Shown here: positions 16,925-25,341 of the stretch, one piece after another | Layout of the letters: each line of letters begins with the position of its first letter | How positions within the stretch are numbered: the stretch's first letter is position 1 | NCBI GenBank assembly: GCA_963663615.1 | Contig: OY760517.1 | Location: 3,038,001 to 3,102,000, forward strand | Direction of reading: 5' to 3' | Length of the DNA stretch: 64,000 nt | Origin: G963663615 sp963663615 | Lineage (GTDB): Bacteria; Bacteroidota; Ignavibacteria; Ignavibacteriales; Melioribacteraceae | The notes under the pieces: model-generated | Database searches by the model: none | Seen by the model: only the letters and a program-made list of their open reading frames with translations | Told to the model about the DNA's origin: nothing | Made by a program: the position numbers and the translations under genes

Positions 16925-17831
16925 TCAGTTGTTTTGGGGTACTTTACTTGTTACAGGTGGTGCACTTTTTTTATTACTAAAGTTCGAAATAATTACTTCG
17001 GATATAAGCTTTATGGCTGATTTTTGGCCTGCTCTGCTTATTATCTGGGGTTTAATAGTAATATTCAAGCACAGCTGGCTACGTCCCGTACTTAGTGTTA
17101 TCTCGGCAGTCTTAATGGCGTCGGTTATATTAGGACTTGTTTCAAATATATGGTATGATGATTTTAACGGTTACCGGAGCGATTACGATCAGGAGTTTTA
17201 CGAATATGATAGTCAAAACTTTTCCGAACCACTTGATAGCACTGTAACCAAAGCCAAATTGCACGTTACAACAGGAGCGGCTAAACTTATAATGAACTCC
17301 GGTACAGATAAGCTTTTTGAAGGATTTGCCGGTAATATTAGTCGCGAGTATGTTGTAAAAAGCAATATAGATTACGACTTTGCTGATATAGAAGTATATA
17401 TTGACGAGAAAAGAATTAGTCCGTTTGAAGACAAGTTTGGTAATAATCTTAAATTAAAGCTAAGCGATATACCAGAATGGGTTATTATGATGGATGTTGG
17501 TGCCACCAAAAACTATCTCGACTTTAGCGACTTGAAGATTAGTAAGTTGGAGTTAAATACGGGTGCTTCAAAAACAGACATTAAAATTGGCAATAAACTT
17601 AAGCATACCGATGTTGAAGTAAATATGGGTGGAGCTAAATTAACACTAAACATACCAAGGGATAGCGGTTGTAAACTTACCGGAGACATGGTACTAACTG
17701 CTCGCAATATGGATGGTTTGGATAAAATTGATAGCGATTATTACGTTACTCCCGGTTTCGATACAACTAAAAACAAAATTTACATTAACATAGATGGTGC
17801 AGTTAGTAAAATCAACATTGAAAGATATTAG
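16902..17831 (+). CDS. LiaF-like membrane protein with beta-rich C-terminal domain
   Basis: The 309-residue protein has three membrane segments at the N-terminus (about 8-25, 30-50 and 55-75; QLFWGTLLVTGGALFLLLKF, ADFWPALLIIWGLIVIF), typical of the LiaF/DUF5668 transmembrane domain. Residues 100-309 form a soluble, probably beta-helical or toast-rack-like domain with repeated patterns (TTGAAKLIMNSG, VGATKNYLDFSDL, NTGASKTDIKIG, NMGGAKLTLNI). LiaF-type proteins sense or dampen cell-envelope stress. The start overlaps the end of the PspC gene, which supports a two-gene envelope-stress unit. No LiaRS kinase or regulator is next to it. Confidence 0.85.
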   Translation: MKTELRINQLFWGTLLVTGGALFLLLKFEIITSDISFMADFWPALLIIWGLIVIFKHSWLRPVLSVISAVLMASVILGLVSNIWYDDFNGYRSDYDQEFYEYDSQNFSEPLDSTVTKAKLHVTTGAAKLIMNSGTDKLFEGFAGNISREYVVKSNIDYDFADIEVYIDEKRISPFEDKFGNNLKLKLSDIPEWVIMMDVGATKNYLDFSDLKISKLELNTGASKTDIKIGNKLKHTDVEVNMGGAKLTLNIPRDSGCKLTGDMVLTARNMDGLDKIDSDYYVTPGFDTTKNKIYINIDGAVSKINIERY

Positions 17832-17870
17832 TATTTCTCCCTCTTCCAATCAATAATTTTTAATATATTC

Positions 17871-17905
17871 AAAACCTCCGGAGTATCAATTATTCGGAGG
17901 TTTTC
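17871..17905 (+). terminator. Terminator of the PspC/LiaF-like operon
   Basis: A 10-bp stem AAAACCTCCG/CGGAGGTTTT with a 14-base loop, the 3' arm ending in TTTT, follows the LiaF-like gene. Confidence 0.85.
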
Positions 17906-17931
17906 TTTATTAGAAAAAAAGTGAAGAGATT

Positions 17932-18036
17932 ATGGAAGACTATGGTCTCTTAAAATTAATGGTAGAAGAAAATGAAGAACCTCTAAGTCTAAAAGAAACC
18001 CAGGAGTTCAATAAAAAAACCTGCAATGTTAACTGA
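17932..18036 (+). CDS. Possible 34-residue ORF between two terminators
   Basis: A short plus-strand frame MEDYGLLKLMVEEN, then EEPLSLKETQEFNKKTCNVN, follows a purine-rich GTGAAGAG sequence 5 bases upstream of the ATG. Its 3' end lies inside the ccm operon terminator. It has the look of a small helical protein or a gene remnant. I do not recognise it and there is little to separate it from chance. Confidence 0.2.
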   Translation: MEDYGLLKLMVEENEEPLSLKETQEFNKKTCNVN

Positions 18037-18049
18037 ACAATGCAGGTTT
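18013..18049 (-). terminator. Terminator of the ccm operon
   Basis: AAACCTGCAATGTT and AACAATGCAGGTTT form a 14-bp stem with one mismatch. On the minus strand the stem is followed by a T run (TTTTTTT), just after the ccmF stop at 18075. Confidence 0.88.
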
Positions 18050-18074
18050 GTAATTAAAATTAAATAACAAAGGC

Positions 18075-20468
18075 TTACTTAACACTTTCCCTAAATCTTC
18101 TGAAAGCGGCGAAGAAAAATCCGATAGTCATCACAATAACACCAGCCCATACAAGGTTAATAAAAGGCTTAATGCTGGCTTCAACACTAAGCACATCCCT
18201 GGTGGGAGCTGCTTTAGCTTGTTGCTCGGTACTATTACCATGATCGTTACTTTTAACAGCAACACCAATTACACCTGATGCATCAAGGGCAGTAAGCTGC
18301 AAATCAACTTCAAGATTGTGTAAATGAAGTGGCACAAACTCTCTGGCACTGCCTGTACTCTTCATTTCCAGTTTAACTTCCTCTGATATATCCCCTTTCG
18401 ATACGGTTAAAATTGCCCATATACTAAAAGGTTCACCGGACTGCATTTTACCCATCTGACTAATATCAAATGCTGTAAAATTGAGTGTTAGTCCGTTATG
18501 CTCAAGAGTTTCACCCTTTTTAATCTTAATTTGGTCGGAGCTACCACCAGCCGAACCTTTTCCTTCGTCATAACTTTTTGGTTCAATATATAGATCACGA
18601 GTAAAGTAATTAAGGATATCAGGTTCGCGCATTAAACTATTATTAAACTCGGCAATATACATAACAGGCGAAACTACTGTTGTATTGGTTCCGCGTTTAA
18701 CCTCAACATCAAATGAGTATTTTTTACCACCTTCAATCAGCCTGTAACCCAGGAACTTAAAATCGTAGCCAAGTTTGCTTACTACCTGCTCTTTAGGTAA
18801 TTCAAAAGTTTCACTTGATGTGTAAGCACCGGTTGCAATTACACCAAGGAAAAAGAGTGCAATACCAGCATGTGCAATATATGCACCAAGGAAACTGAGT
18901 TTGCCTTTAATTATTTTGAATGCTACTTCCATATTAACAAACAGTGCAAACGCAGTTGAGTAGGTAAAGATTATCATCATTACATCATAAACTTCACCAA
19001 ATATAATTACACCAACTGTAAGTATACCGGCAAGGGCAAGCGAAACGATGGAATCCTTCAGGAGTAGCTTACCATTGGTTTGCTTCCATTTAAGCAAAAG
19101 TGAAAGTCCGTTTATAAGCCCAATTATAATAGCAATTGGTAAATTCCATTGATTATAAAATCTTATTTCGGTTGCCAATCCAAATATTGGAGCAGAGGTA
19201 CCACCCAGTATATTAATGGCAGATGCAATCAATACAAATGCCCCTGTAAAAAGTGCTAACTCACGAGAGTAGAAATTTTCTTCATGATGGAAATTTGCTG
19301 AAAGATATTTCCATCTGTACAACACTCCGCCAATACCAATTGTGGTGAACAAAATCATAAAGCCCAGCAGGAATGTAAATACAATTTTTCCGGGGGCAAC
19401 AAAAGAATGTACAGAAGCATCACTTAAAATACCACTACGGGTAAGGAATGTACTGTACATAACGAGTATATAAGTTAAAACAGCAAGAATAAGATTAGTT
19501 TTAACAAAACGTTGCGGATATTTTCTTTGGATGAGCATTGTATGAATAGCAGCTACACCAATAATCCATGGTACCAGAGATGAGTTTTCCACAGGATCCC
19601 AGCCCCAGTAACCACCCCAGCCAAGCACACCATAAGCCCAATAGCCACCCATCATAATGGCAAGACCAAGAACCATCATACCAACAAGCAACCATGGAAG
19701 CGAGTGTTTTATCCATGAGGAGTAATCATTTTTTACAAGAGCAGCAATACCAAATGCAAATGGTACGGATGTCATTGCAAATCCAACAAATAAAATTGGC
19801 GGGTGAATTTGCATCCAGAAGTTTTGAAGTAACGGATTTAAGCCTTTACCTTTTATAACAAAATCGGAAATATTAACTCCGTTTGCTGCAAGAGTATTAA
19901 CAAACTCCTCGGAAATTTTCACAAAATTGTTACCCGAGTTTGGATCCTGAAAGATATACTTGCCAATAAATGGTAAGCTAAGATACATCTGGTTAACATA
20001 CTTAATGTTAACAAAAGCATCCTCCGTCCAAAGGTAACTAAATGGTGATTTTAATGCTGGTGAAACCATTACAAGCAAGAATGTAGCTGTAAGAGTAAAA
20101 GGAATCATTACCCTTGGTTCAAGATCGCCCCTTTTGGCTGTAAAATCAAGAAGGAACAGCCCAACCAGAACAGTAAACAACAACCATAATAAAAAGCTTC
20201 CTTCCTGTCCGGCATAAAATGTAGAGAGCAATAGCCCCCAGGGAAGATCGTCACCCGAATAATTAAAAACGTATTTATATATAAAGTTATGATCCAAAAT
20301 TGCATAAAGCAGAATTATACTTGCACCAACTACTGCAAACGTAGTAAGGTAATAACCAACTCTGGCGTATGTTAATGTATTTTTATACCCCTTCCAGGTA
20401 AAATAATACATAAGCATTGTAAAAAAGCTGGCAACAAGTCCGAATGTTAATAAAATATTTCCAGTCAT
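18075..20468 (-). CDS. ccmF: CcmF-like heme lyase of System I cytochrome c maturation
   Basis: CcmF transfers heme from CcmE to apocytochrome c on the outer face of the inner membrane. The 797-residue protein has many membrane helices and the tryptophan-rich heme-handling motif WGGYWGWDPVENSSLVPW near residues 283-300. It contains TFLTRSGILSDASVHSF further on and a large soluble loop near the C-terminus before the last helix. It is longer than the roughly 650-residue E. coli protein, mainly because of the C-terminal soluble part (about 550-770). It is the last gene of ccmC-ccmD-ccmE-ccmF. CcmG, CcmH and the CcmAB exporter are not in the window. Confidence 0.93.
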   Translation of the reverse strand: MTGNILLTFGLVASFFTMLMYYFTWKGYKNTLTYARVGYYLTTFAVVGASIILLYAILDHNFIYKYVFNYSGDDLPWGLLLSTFYAGQEGSFLLWLLFTVLVGLFLLDFTAKRGDLEPRVMIPFTLTATFLLVMVSPALKSPFSYLWTEDAFVNIKYVNQMYLSLPFIGKYIFQDPNSGNNFVKISEEFVNTLAANGVNISDFVIKGKGLNPLLQNFWMQIHPPILFVGFAMTSVPFAFGIAALVKNDYSSWIKHSLPWLLVGMMVLGLAIMMGGYWAYGVLGWGGYWGWDPVENSSLVPWIIGVAAIHTMLIQRKYPQRFVKTNLILAVLTYILVMYSTFLTRSGILSDASVHSFVAPGKIVFTFLLGFMILFTTIGIGGVLYRWKYLSANFHHEENFYSRELALFTGAFVLIASAINILGGTSAPIFGLATEIRFYNQWNLPIAIIIGLINGLSLLLKWKQTNGKLLLKDSIVSLALAGILTVGVIIFGEVYDVMMIIFTYSTAFALFVNMEVAFKIIKGKLSFLGAYIAHAGIALFFLGVIATGAYTSSETFELPKEQVVSKLGYDFKFLGYRLIEGGKKYSFDVEVKRGTNTTVVSPVMYIAEFNNSLMREPDILNYFTRDLYIEPKSYDEGKGSAGGSSDQIKIKKGETLEHNGLTLNFTAFDISQMGKMQSGEPFSIWAILTVSKGDISEEVKLEMKSTGSAREFVPLHLHNLEVDLQLTALDASGVIGVAVKSNDHGNSTEQQAKAAPTRDVLSVEASIKPFINLVWAGVIVMTIGFFFAAFRRFRESVK

Positions 20469-20484
20469 TTAATTCCTTTAATAA

Positions 20485-20874
20485 TTAGGTATTGGTTCTG
20501 GTTTCAAGCTCGGTTTCGTATTTTGACGGACATTTGGTCAGAATATCCTTTGCATGGAAATAGTTATCCGTATATTTGCCTGTAACTACTACACTGGTAG
20601 CTGACTCAAAATTATTTGGAATAGAGCCTTGATAAAGCACCAGCATTTCTTTTCCGTTTTCATCTTTCATGTAAAACGAGAACACATTTTTAGAATTATC
20701 CATTTTGTAATGTTTTTCCTTTACCCAAAAACCGGTAGCTTTTGTAGTTTTACCGGAAGCCATAATTGTATCGAAATCGCTTTCGTAGGCAATGTTTGTT
20801 TGAGTAAAAAGATATATCATAAAACCGGTGAAGATTACTATAATAGCTCCACCAATCATAAATTTTGAATCCAT
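20485..20874 (-). CDS. ccmE: CcmE heme chaperone, CXXXY type
   Basis: CcmE carries heme covalently from CcmC to CcmF. The 129 residues start with a membrane anchor (about 6-23) followed by the OB-fold domain (about 33-110; FDTIMASGKTTKATGFWV, VLYQGSIPNNF, VVVTGKYTDNYFHAKDILTKCPSKYE). Classical CcmE binds heme through a histidine in HxxxY; here the motif is C115-PSK-Y119, the CXXXY variant known from Desulfovibrio and archaea. The length is close to the family norm, with a short C-terminal tail. It is preceded by the ccmD-like gene with a one-base gap. Confidence 0.92.
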   Translation of the reverse strand: MDSKFMIGGAIIVIFTGFMIYLFTQTNIAYESDFDTIMASGKTTKATGFWVKEKHYKMDNSKNVFSFYMKDENGKEMLVLYQGSIPNNFESATSVVVTGKYTDNYFHAKDILTKCPSKYETELETRTNT

Positions 20875-20875
20875 G

Positions 20876-21001
20876 TTACTGCTCCTTTATCTCTTTTTCA
20901 ATCTCTTTTAATCTTTTATCGGTATTGTTCAGGTGTATAAAAATTCCGAACCATACAACAAGTACAATTACCAGTACGATATAAATTGAATTATTTTCCA
21001 T
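20876..21001 (-). CDS. ccmD: CcmD-like small membrane protein
   Basis: A 41-residue frame between ccmC and ccmE, starting MENNSIYIVLVIVLVVWFGI and ending in a charged helix (DKRLKEIEKEIKEQ). One membrane segment (about 6-24) followed by a basic/acidic helix is typical of CcmD, which helps release holo-CcmE from CcmC. The ORF is supported by position, by topology and by its stop one base before the ccmE ATG; AAAGGAG near its end is the ribosome binding site of ccmE. The start could also be the in-frame TTG slightly upstream. Confidence 0.85.
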   Translation of the reverse strand: MENNSIYIVLVIVLVVWFGIFIHLNNTDKRLKEIEKEIKEQ

Positions 21002-21023
21002 AAATGTAATAATTGAATCCAAC

Positions 21024-21728
21024 CTAAACCTCTATCATCTTTTTAGAAATTTTATCTTTAAGAATAATCGTTCTATAACCAATTTTCCACATTTGCCAGT
21101 AAAGAATTGTAAAAGCTGCCAGTGATATATAAAACACAAGTTGCATATTTCCGTTCATTTTGAAATCAACAACCGGACCTGCATTATCGTCATTAGCAGA
21201 ACCAGGGTGCAAACCAACCATAATTCTAGGCATAATGAAAATAAAAAATGGTACAGTAAGAAATGCAAAAATTGAGTAAACAGCAGAAAGCCTTGCACGC
21301 TTATCATCATTATCGATAGCTGAACGCAGGGCAAAAAGTGAACCGTATATTAGTAGCAAAACAAAAATACTTGTTTCGCGCGGGTCCCAATGCCAAAATG
21401 CACCCCATGTAAATTTAGCCCAAATTGAGCCGGTTACAGTTGCCAGCACACAAAATACCATTCCAAGCTGTAAAGCCGATGCCGATTTTGCATCATCATC
21501 AAGGTCTTTTTTACGCAAATACTTGATACCGTAAATCATTGCCATGAGAAATGCCAGTACCGAAAGCCATGCGGTAGGTACATGAAAAAAAATGATCTTT
21601 GCCTTTTCTTCTAATCCCGGTATGTTAGGAAATTCATACCATGCCTGCGGATTATCAACAATTGGAAAAGAAATACCGGCAATTATTACAAACGTCATAA
21701 GAACAAGAAGGATAATTCTCCAAACCAT
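21024..21728 (-). CDS. ccmC: CcmC heme-delivery protein
   Basis: CcmC loads heme onto CcmE at the inner membrane. The 234 residues contain about six membrane helices, the tryptophan-rich motif WGAFWHWDPRET (residues 108-119) and likely heme-ligand histidines in FFHVPTAW (His49) and GLHPGSAND. It is the first gene of the ccmCDEF operon. The CcmAB transporter subunits that often lie upstream in the classical cluster are absent; upstream is the divergent dgt gene. The related CcsA/ResC family shares the WWD motif, but size and neighbours favour CcmC. Confidence 0.92.
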   Translation of the reverse strand: MVWRIILLVLMTFVIIAGISFPIVDNPQAWYEFPNIPGLEEKAKIIFFHVPTAWLSVLAFLMAMIYGIKYLRKKDLDDDAKSASALQLGMVFCVLATVTGSIWAKFTWGAFWHWDPRETSIFVLLLIYGSLFALRSAIDNDDKRARLSAVYSIFAFLTVPFFIFIMPRIMVGLHPGSANDDNAGPVVDFKMNGNMQLVFYISLAAFTILYWQMWKIGYRTIILKDKISKKMIEV

Positions 21729-22072
21729 ATTTATTCCGTATTAGCTAAAAAATAGTAACCAGAAAACAAACACTGATAGTTCACAATAGTTTATTTTACG
21801 CACTAAAATAATCTATTCTTTATTAAAACAAAATACTAATAGATATACTGTTCTGAAATAATTTATTATCTAAAAGACAGGATATTAAGTTTATTGCAGT
21901 TTCCAATATCAACATAGGCTTATACTAAAACATAACATAAATATCCTTTTTACGTTCTATTTACTTTAATTAACTTGCCCATTAGTTTGTTTTGTACTTT
22001 ATTTGTTAAATATGATAAAACCAACTTAATTTTGTATATTGTTAACTTACAGAACAATTTGACAGATTTATT
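21729..22072. other. Intergenic region between divergent ccmC and dgt
   Basis: About 340 AT-rich bases separate the divergent starts. A Bacteroidota-type promoter for dgt is visible at 22002-22034. I see no reading frame, RNA gene or repeat here, and no equally good promoter for ccmC. Confidence 0.6.
22002..22034 (+). promoter_or_regulatory. Bacteroidota-type promoter for dgt
   Basis: TTTG (22002-22005), a 21-base spacer and TAATTTTG (22027-22034) match the consensus TTTG-N19-21-TAnnTTTG without mismatch. The dgt ATG lies 38 bases downstream. This is the best promoter match in the window. Confidence 0.65.
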
Positions 22073-23356
22073 ATGCAGAACAATTTTTATAGCGAATTTG
22101 ACATAGAAAAAATTCATCCCAGTAAACGAGATAATGACCATAGAAGTCCATTCCAAATCGATAGAGACAAGCTAATACACTCATCCGAGTTTAGGCGATT
22201 ACAAGGTAAAACGCAGGTGTTTTTACCCGGTGAGTTCGATTTTTACCGTACCCGTCTTACTCACTCAATTGAAGTTGCCCAAATTGGTCGCTCAATTTGT
22301 AACTACCTTAACAAGGTTGATAAAGATCATTTCTCAGATGACTTCCATATTGATTCCGATCTTGTTGAAGCAACTTGCCTGGCACATGACCTTGGGCATC
22401 CCCCATTTGGACATGCCGGAGAAAAAACACTTAATCGCCTACTTGGTAATTATGATGGTTTTGAAGGTAATGCCCAAACTTTACGCTTGCTTACCGAAAC
22501 ATTTTACAGGGATGAAAATGGTCGCCGCGGAATGAATCCAACTCGTGCCCTAATTGACGGGATACTTAAATACAAGTCGCTACACTCCGATTTTGAAAAC
22601 CCGCACAATCATTTTCTTTATAACTATCAGCAGGAATTTCTGGACTTTGTTTTCGACAACGAACAACCGAGAGATTATTTTAAACCGGTTGATGAGCTTA
22701 ACGATTTCAGAAGCATTGAGTGTATGATAATGGACTGGGCTGATGATACAGCTTATGCAATAAACGACCTTGTTGATAGTATTGCTGCCGGATTTATAAC
22801 GATAGAAAAGCTCCATAAATGGCAACGCCATAATGAAGATAAATTTACTCTACCCGAACACAATTATCTTGATGAAATAATCAACTGGATTAAAAGTGGT
22901 AAGTATAAAGCAAAGTTTGGTTCGCATATAGGCGACTTTATTTATGCTAGCTCAATAAAGGAACGCGAAAACTTTATGAGCAAAAAGACCAATCGCTATA
23001 AATATGAGCTTGTTGTTGTACCCGAAATTCTTCAAAAGGCAAAATTCTATAAAAGGATATCCATTGAACTAATATTCCGGTCATCTCAGGTGCACCAAAT
23101 TGAGTTTAAAGGCGATTATATGATTAGTCAGGTTTTTAAAGTATTTGAAGATAATTACATTACTGCAAGCGGTAAACAACTGTTACCTGATTTCACCAGT
23201 AAAATTATTGAACGTGAAAAGGATAATAATAAGCGTGCACGGCTTGTTTGCGACTACATCGCAGGGATGACAGATACTTTTGCAATGCGTACATACCGTA
23301 GATTATTTGACCCTGATTATAGCTCTGTTATCGACCTTGTTAGTTTGCGTGAGTAA
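22073..23356 (+). CDS. dgt: dNTP triphosphohydrolase (Dgt-like, HD domain)
   Basis: These enzymes split dNTPs into deoxynucleoside and triphosphate. The 427-residue protein has the metal-binding HD set H64 in RLTHSIEVAQIG, H105-D106 in AHDLGHPPFGHAGE (also H109 and H114), and a later Asp in MDWADDTAYAINDLVD. The opening RSPFQIDRDKLIHSSEFRRL is diagnostic of the family. It is shorter than E. coli Dgt (505), as usual for the dGTPase-like clade. It has a clear own promoter and terminator, so it is a single-gene unit. The products may feed deoxyribose salvage through deoB, located about 10 kb away, but that link is an inference. Confidence 0.93.
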   Translation: MQNNFYSEFDIEKIHPSKRDNDHRSPFQIDRDKLIHSSEFRRLQGKTQVFLPGEFDFYRTRLTHSIEVAQIGRSICNYLNKVDKDHFSDDFHIDSDLVEATCLAHDLGHPPFGHAGEKTLNRLLGNYDGFEGNAQTLRLLTETFYRDENGRRGMNPTRALIDGILKYKSLHSDFENPHNHFLYNYQQEFLDFVFDNEQPRDYFKPVDELNDFRSIECMIMDWADDTAYAINDLVDSIAAGFITIEKLHKWQRHNEDKFTLPEHNYLDEIINWIKSGKYKAKFGSHIGDFIYASSIKERENFMSKKTNRYKYELVVVPEILQKAKFYKRISIELIFRSSQVHQIEFKGDYMISQVFKVFEDNYITASGKQLLPDFTSKIIEREKDNNKRARLVCDYIAGMTDTFAMRTYRRLFDPDYSSVIDLVSLRE

Positions 23357-23389
23357 TATTAGTAAAGACCAATAAAACATATTATATAA

Positions 23390-23425
23390 AAAACCTCCCC
23401 TGAAATTACTCCGGGGAGGTTTTTT
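23390..23425. terminator. Bidirectional terminator between dgt and the acyl-CoA ligase
   Basis: An 11-bp perfect stem AAAACCTCCCC/GGGGAGGTTTT is followed by T residues on the plus strand and has an A run before it that becomes a T run on the minus strand. It lies between two convergent genes. Confidence 0.92.
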
Positions 23426-23451
23426 GTTTGTAAAATATTTATCGGGGTTAA

Positions 23452-25266
23452 CTAAGCCTCATACATTTCATCAATTAGGTTACCATATCTTTCTTCAATA
23501 ACCTTTCGTTTAACGCTAAGTTTAGGCGTTAGTTCACCATCTTCAATAGTAAATGGTTTGTCTAGTAGTTTGAACTTGCGAACACGTTCAAAGTTTGCCA
23601 GATTCTTCTGGAAGTAAGACAAATCTTTTTCAAGTAGTTCGTAAATTTGTTTTTTCTGCACCAACTCATTTACATCATTGTATGATATTCGGTTAGCATC
23701 TGCAAATTCCTTAAGAGCCTCAAAATCAGGAACAATAAGTGCACTAAGGAACATTCTCCTATCACCAATTAAAACAAACTGTTCAATATACTTACTTCCA
23801 AGAAACATGTTTTCTATTGGTGTAGGAGCAACATATTTGCCACCAGTTGTTTTAAACAAATGTTTCTTGCGGTCTGTTATAACCAAAAAACCGTCAGCGT
23901 CAAAAACACCTATATCACCAGTATGAAGCCATCCATCCTTAAGAACAGCATCAGTTTCTTTCTTGTTTTTATAATACCCCTGCATAATATTAGGTCCATA
24001 TGCAAGAATTTCGCCATCCTTGGCAATCTTTATTTCAACACCGGGGTAAACCGGACCAACAGTACCAAACTTAAAGTTGTTTTCCCTGTTACAAGCCAGT
24101 ACCGGGGATGATTCCGTTAATCCGTAACCTTCAAGAATTTTAATACCTACTGCTTCAAAAAACTCACCTAAATCTCGTGCAAGAGCAGCACCACCCGATA
24201 CAATAAACCTGAGATTACCACCGGTAATTGCCTTAAGTTTACTTAAAGCCAGTTTATCAGCAAGCTTTTTCTTTATCTTAAGACCAAGTGGAGCTCCTGC
24301 TTGACCCGGTCTTTCTGCCTGAGCGTATTGTCTTCCGGTTTCAACAGCCCAGTTAAATATTTTTTGTTTCTTTTCCGGTTGCGATTCCACATTTTTCATT
24401 ATACGGCTATACATGCGTTCAAACAAACGAGGTACTGCTGTCATCAAAGTTGGTTTTATTTCAACCATATTTGTTGCAATTTTTTCAATACTTTCGGCAT
24501 AAGCAATAATACAACCTCCGGCAAATGCAGCATAATAACCGGTTGTTCTTTCAAAAATATGACAAAGCGGAAGGAACGACAGGAATGTATCTGTTTCGCC
24601 AATATTATAAGCTTCGTGAGCACCTTTGGCGTTGGAACAAATATTTTTATGAGTTAGCACAACCCCTTTTGGTTCACCGGTTGTACCGGATGTATAGATA
24701 ATTGTAGCAACATCATCTTCTTTTGCCAGCTTAATACTATCCCAAAAGAAATTTTCATTCTGCTTTCCAAACTCCTTACCCATAGCTTTTACATTGCTAA
24801 AGCTATACACATTAGTAAATTCCTCATCAATATCATTTAGTACAACAATACTTGCAAGGGATTTACACTTGTCACGAACCTTAAGCACTTTGTTAAGTTG
24901 GAACTTGTTAGAAACAACAATACATTTGCTTTCCGAATTATTAAGAATGAACTCAATATTATCCGCAGTAAGAATAGGATACAAAGGTACATCAATTCCG
25001 CCAATTGCCAGAATCGCCAAATCAGCATATACCCATTCAGGTCGGTTTTCGGAAATTATCGCAACATTATCACCTCTCTTTATACCAAGAGAAGCCAAGC
25101 CTAATGCAAACTCTTCAACCTGTCGGGCAACTTCAGAGTAAGATATGCCTGTATATTGCCTGTTAACTTTGTACTTAAATGCGGGTTTGTTTTGAGTTTT
25201 TCCAAACTCCTGAGTTACAATATAGAATAATTCAGGTATAGTTTTGAAATCTCTAATAATTCCCAT
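23452..25266 (-). CDS. Long-chain acyl-CoA ligase (AMP-forming)
   Basis: This enzyme activates fatty acids with ATP and CoA. Numbered from the upstream in-frame GTG at 25272, it has the P-loop IIYTSGTTGEPKGVVLTHKN (191-210), the adenylate motif GYGLTESSP (about 360), TGDIGVFDADGFLVITDRKK and a C-terminal domain ending in a VKRKVIEERYG segment. It belongs to the FAA1/long-chain branch common in FCB bacteria. I prefer the ATG at 25266 (604 residues) because GGAG lies five bases before it; the in-frame GTG at 25272 is a weaker option. It is a single gene with a terminator shared with dgt. Chain-length preference cannot be told. Confidence 0.93.
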   Translation of the reverse strand: MGIIRDFKTIPELFYIVTQEFGKTQNKPAFKYKVNRQYTGISYSEVARQVEEFALGLASLGIKRGDNVAIISENRPEWVYADLAILAIGGIDVPLYPILTADNIEFILNNSESKCIVVSNKFQLNKVLKVRDKCKSLASIVVLNDIDEEFTNVYSFSNVKAMGKEFGKQNENFFWDSIKLAKEDDVATIIYTSGTTGEPKGVVLTHKNICSNAKGAHEAYNIGETDTFLSFLPLCHIFERTTGYYAAFAGGCIIAYAESIEKIATNMVEIKPTLMTAVPRLFERMYSRIMKNVESQPEKKQKIFNWAVETGRQYAQAERPGQAGAPLGLKIKKKLADKLALSKLKAITGGNLRFIVSGGAALARDLGEFFEAVGIKILEGYGLTESSPVLACNRENNFKFGTVGPVYPGVEIKIAKDGEILAYGPNIMQGYYKNKKETDAVLKDGWLHTGDIGVFDADGFLVITDRKKHLFKTTGGKYVAPTPIENMFLGSKYIEQFVLIGDRRMFLSALIVPDFEALKEFADANRISYNDVNELVQKKQIYELLEKDLSYFQKNLANFERVRKFKLLDKPFTIEDGELTPKLSVKRKVIEERYGNLIDEMYEA

Positions 25267-25341
25267 GTACACTCCACGTTAATTTTCACCATAATAACGG
25301 TCTCAAAAGATACGGCAAAAAATAACAAATTTTTATATAAA

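Noticed and set aside
24301..24657. 118-residue plus-strand frame inside the acyl-CoA ligase gene
   Set aside because: It is antisense to conserved AMP-binding protein motifs and has a low-complexity Phe/Cys-rich composition.
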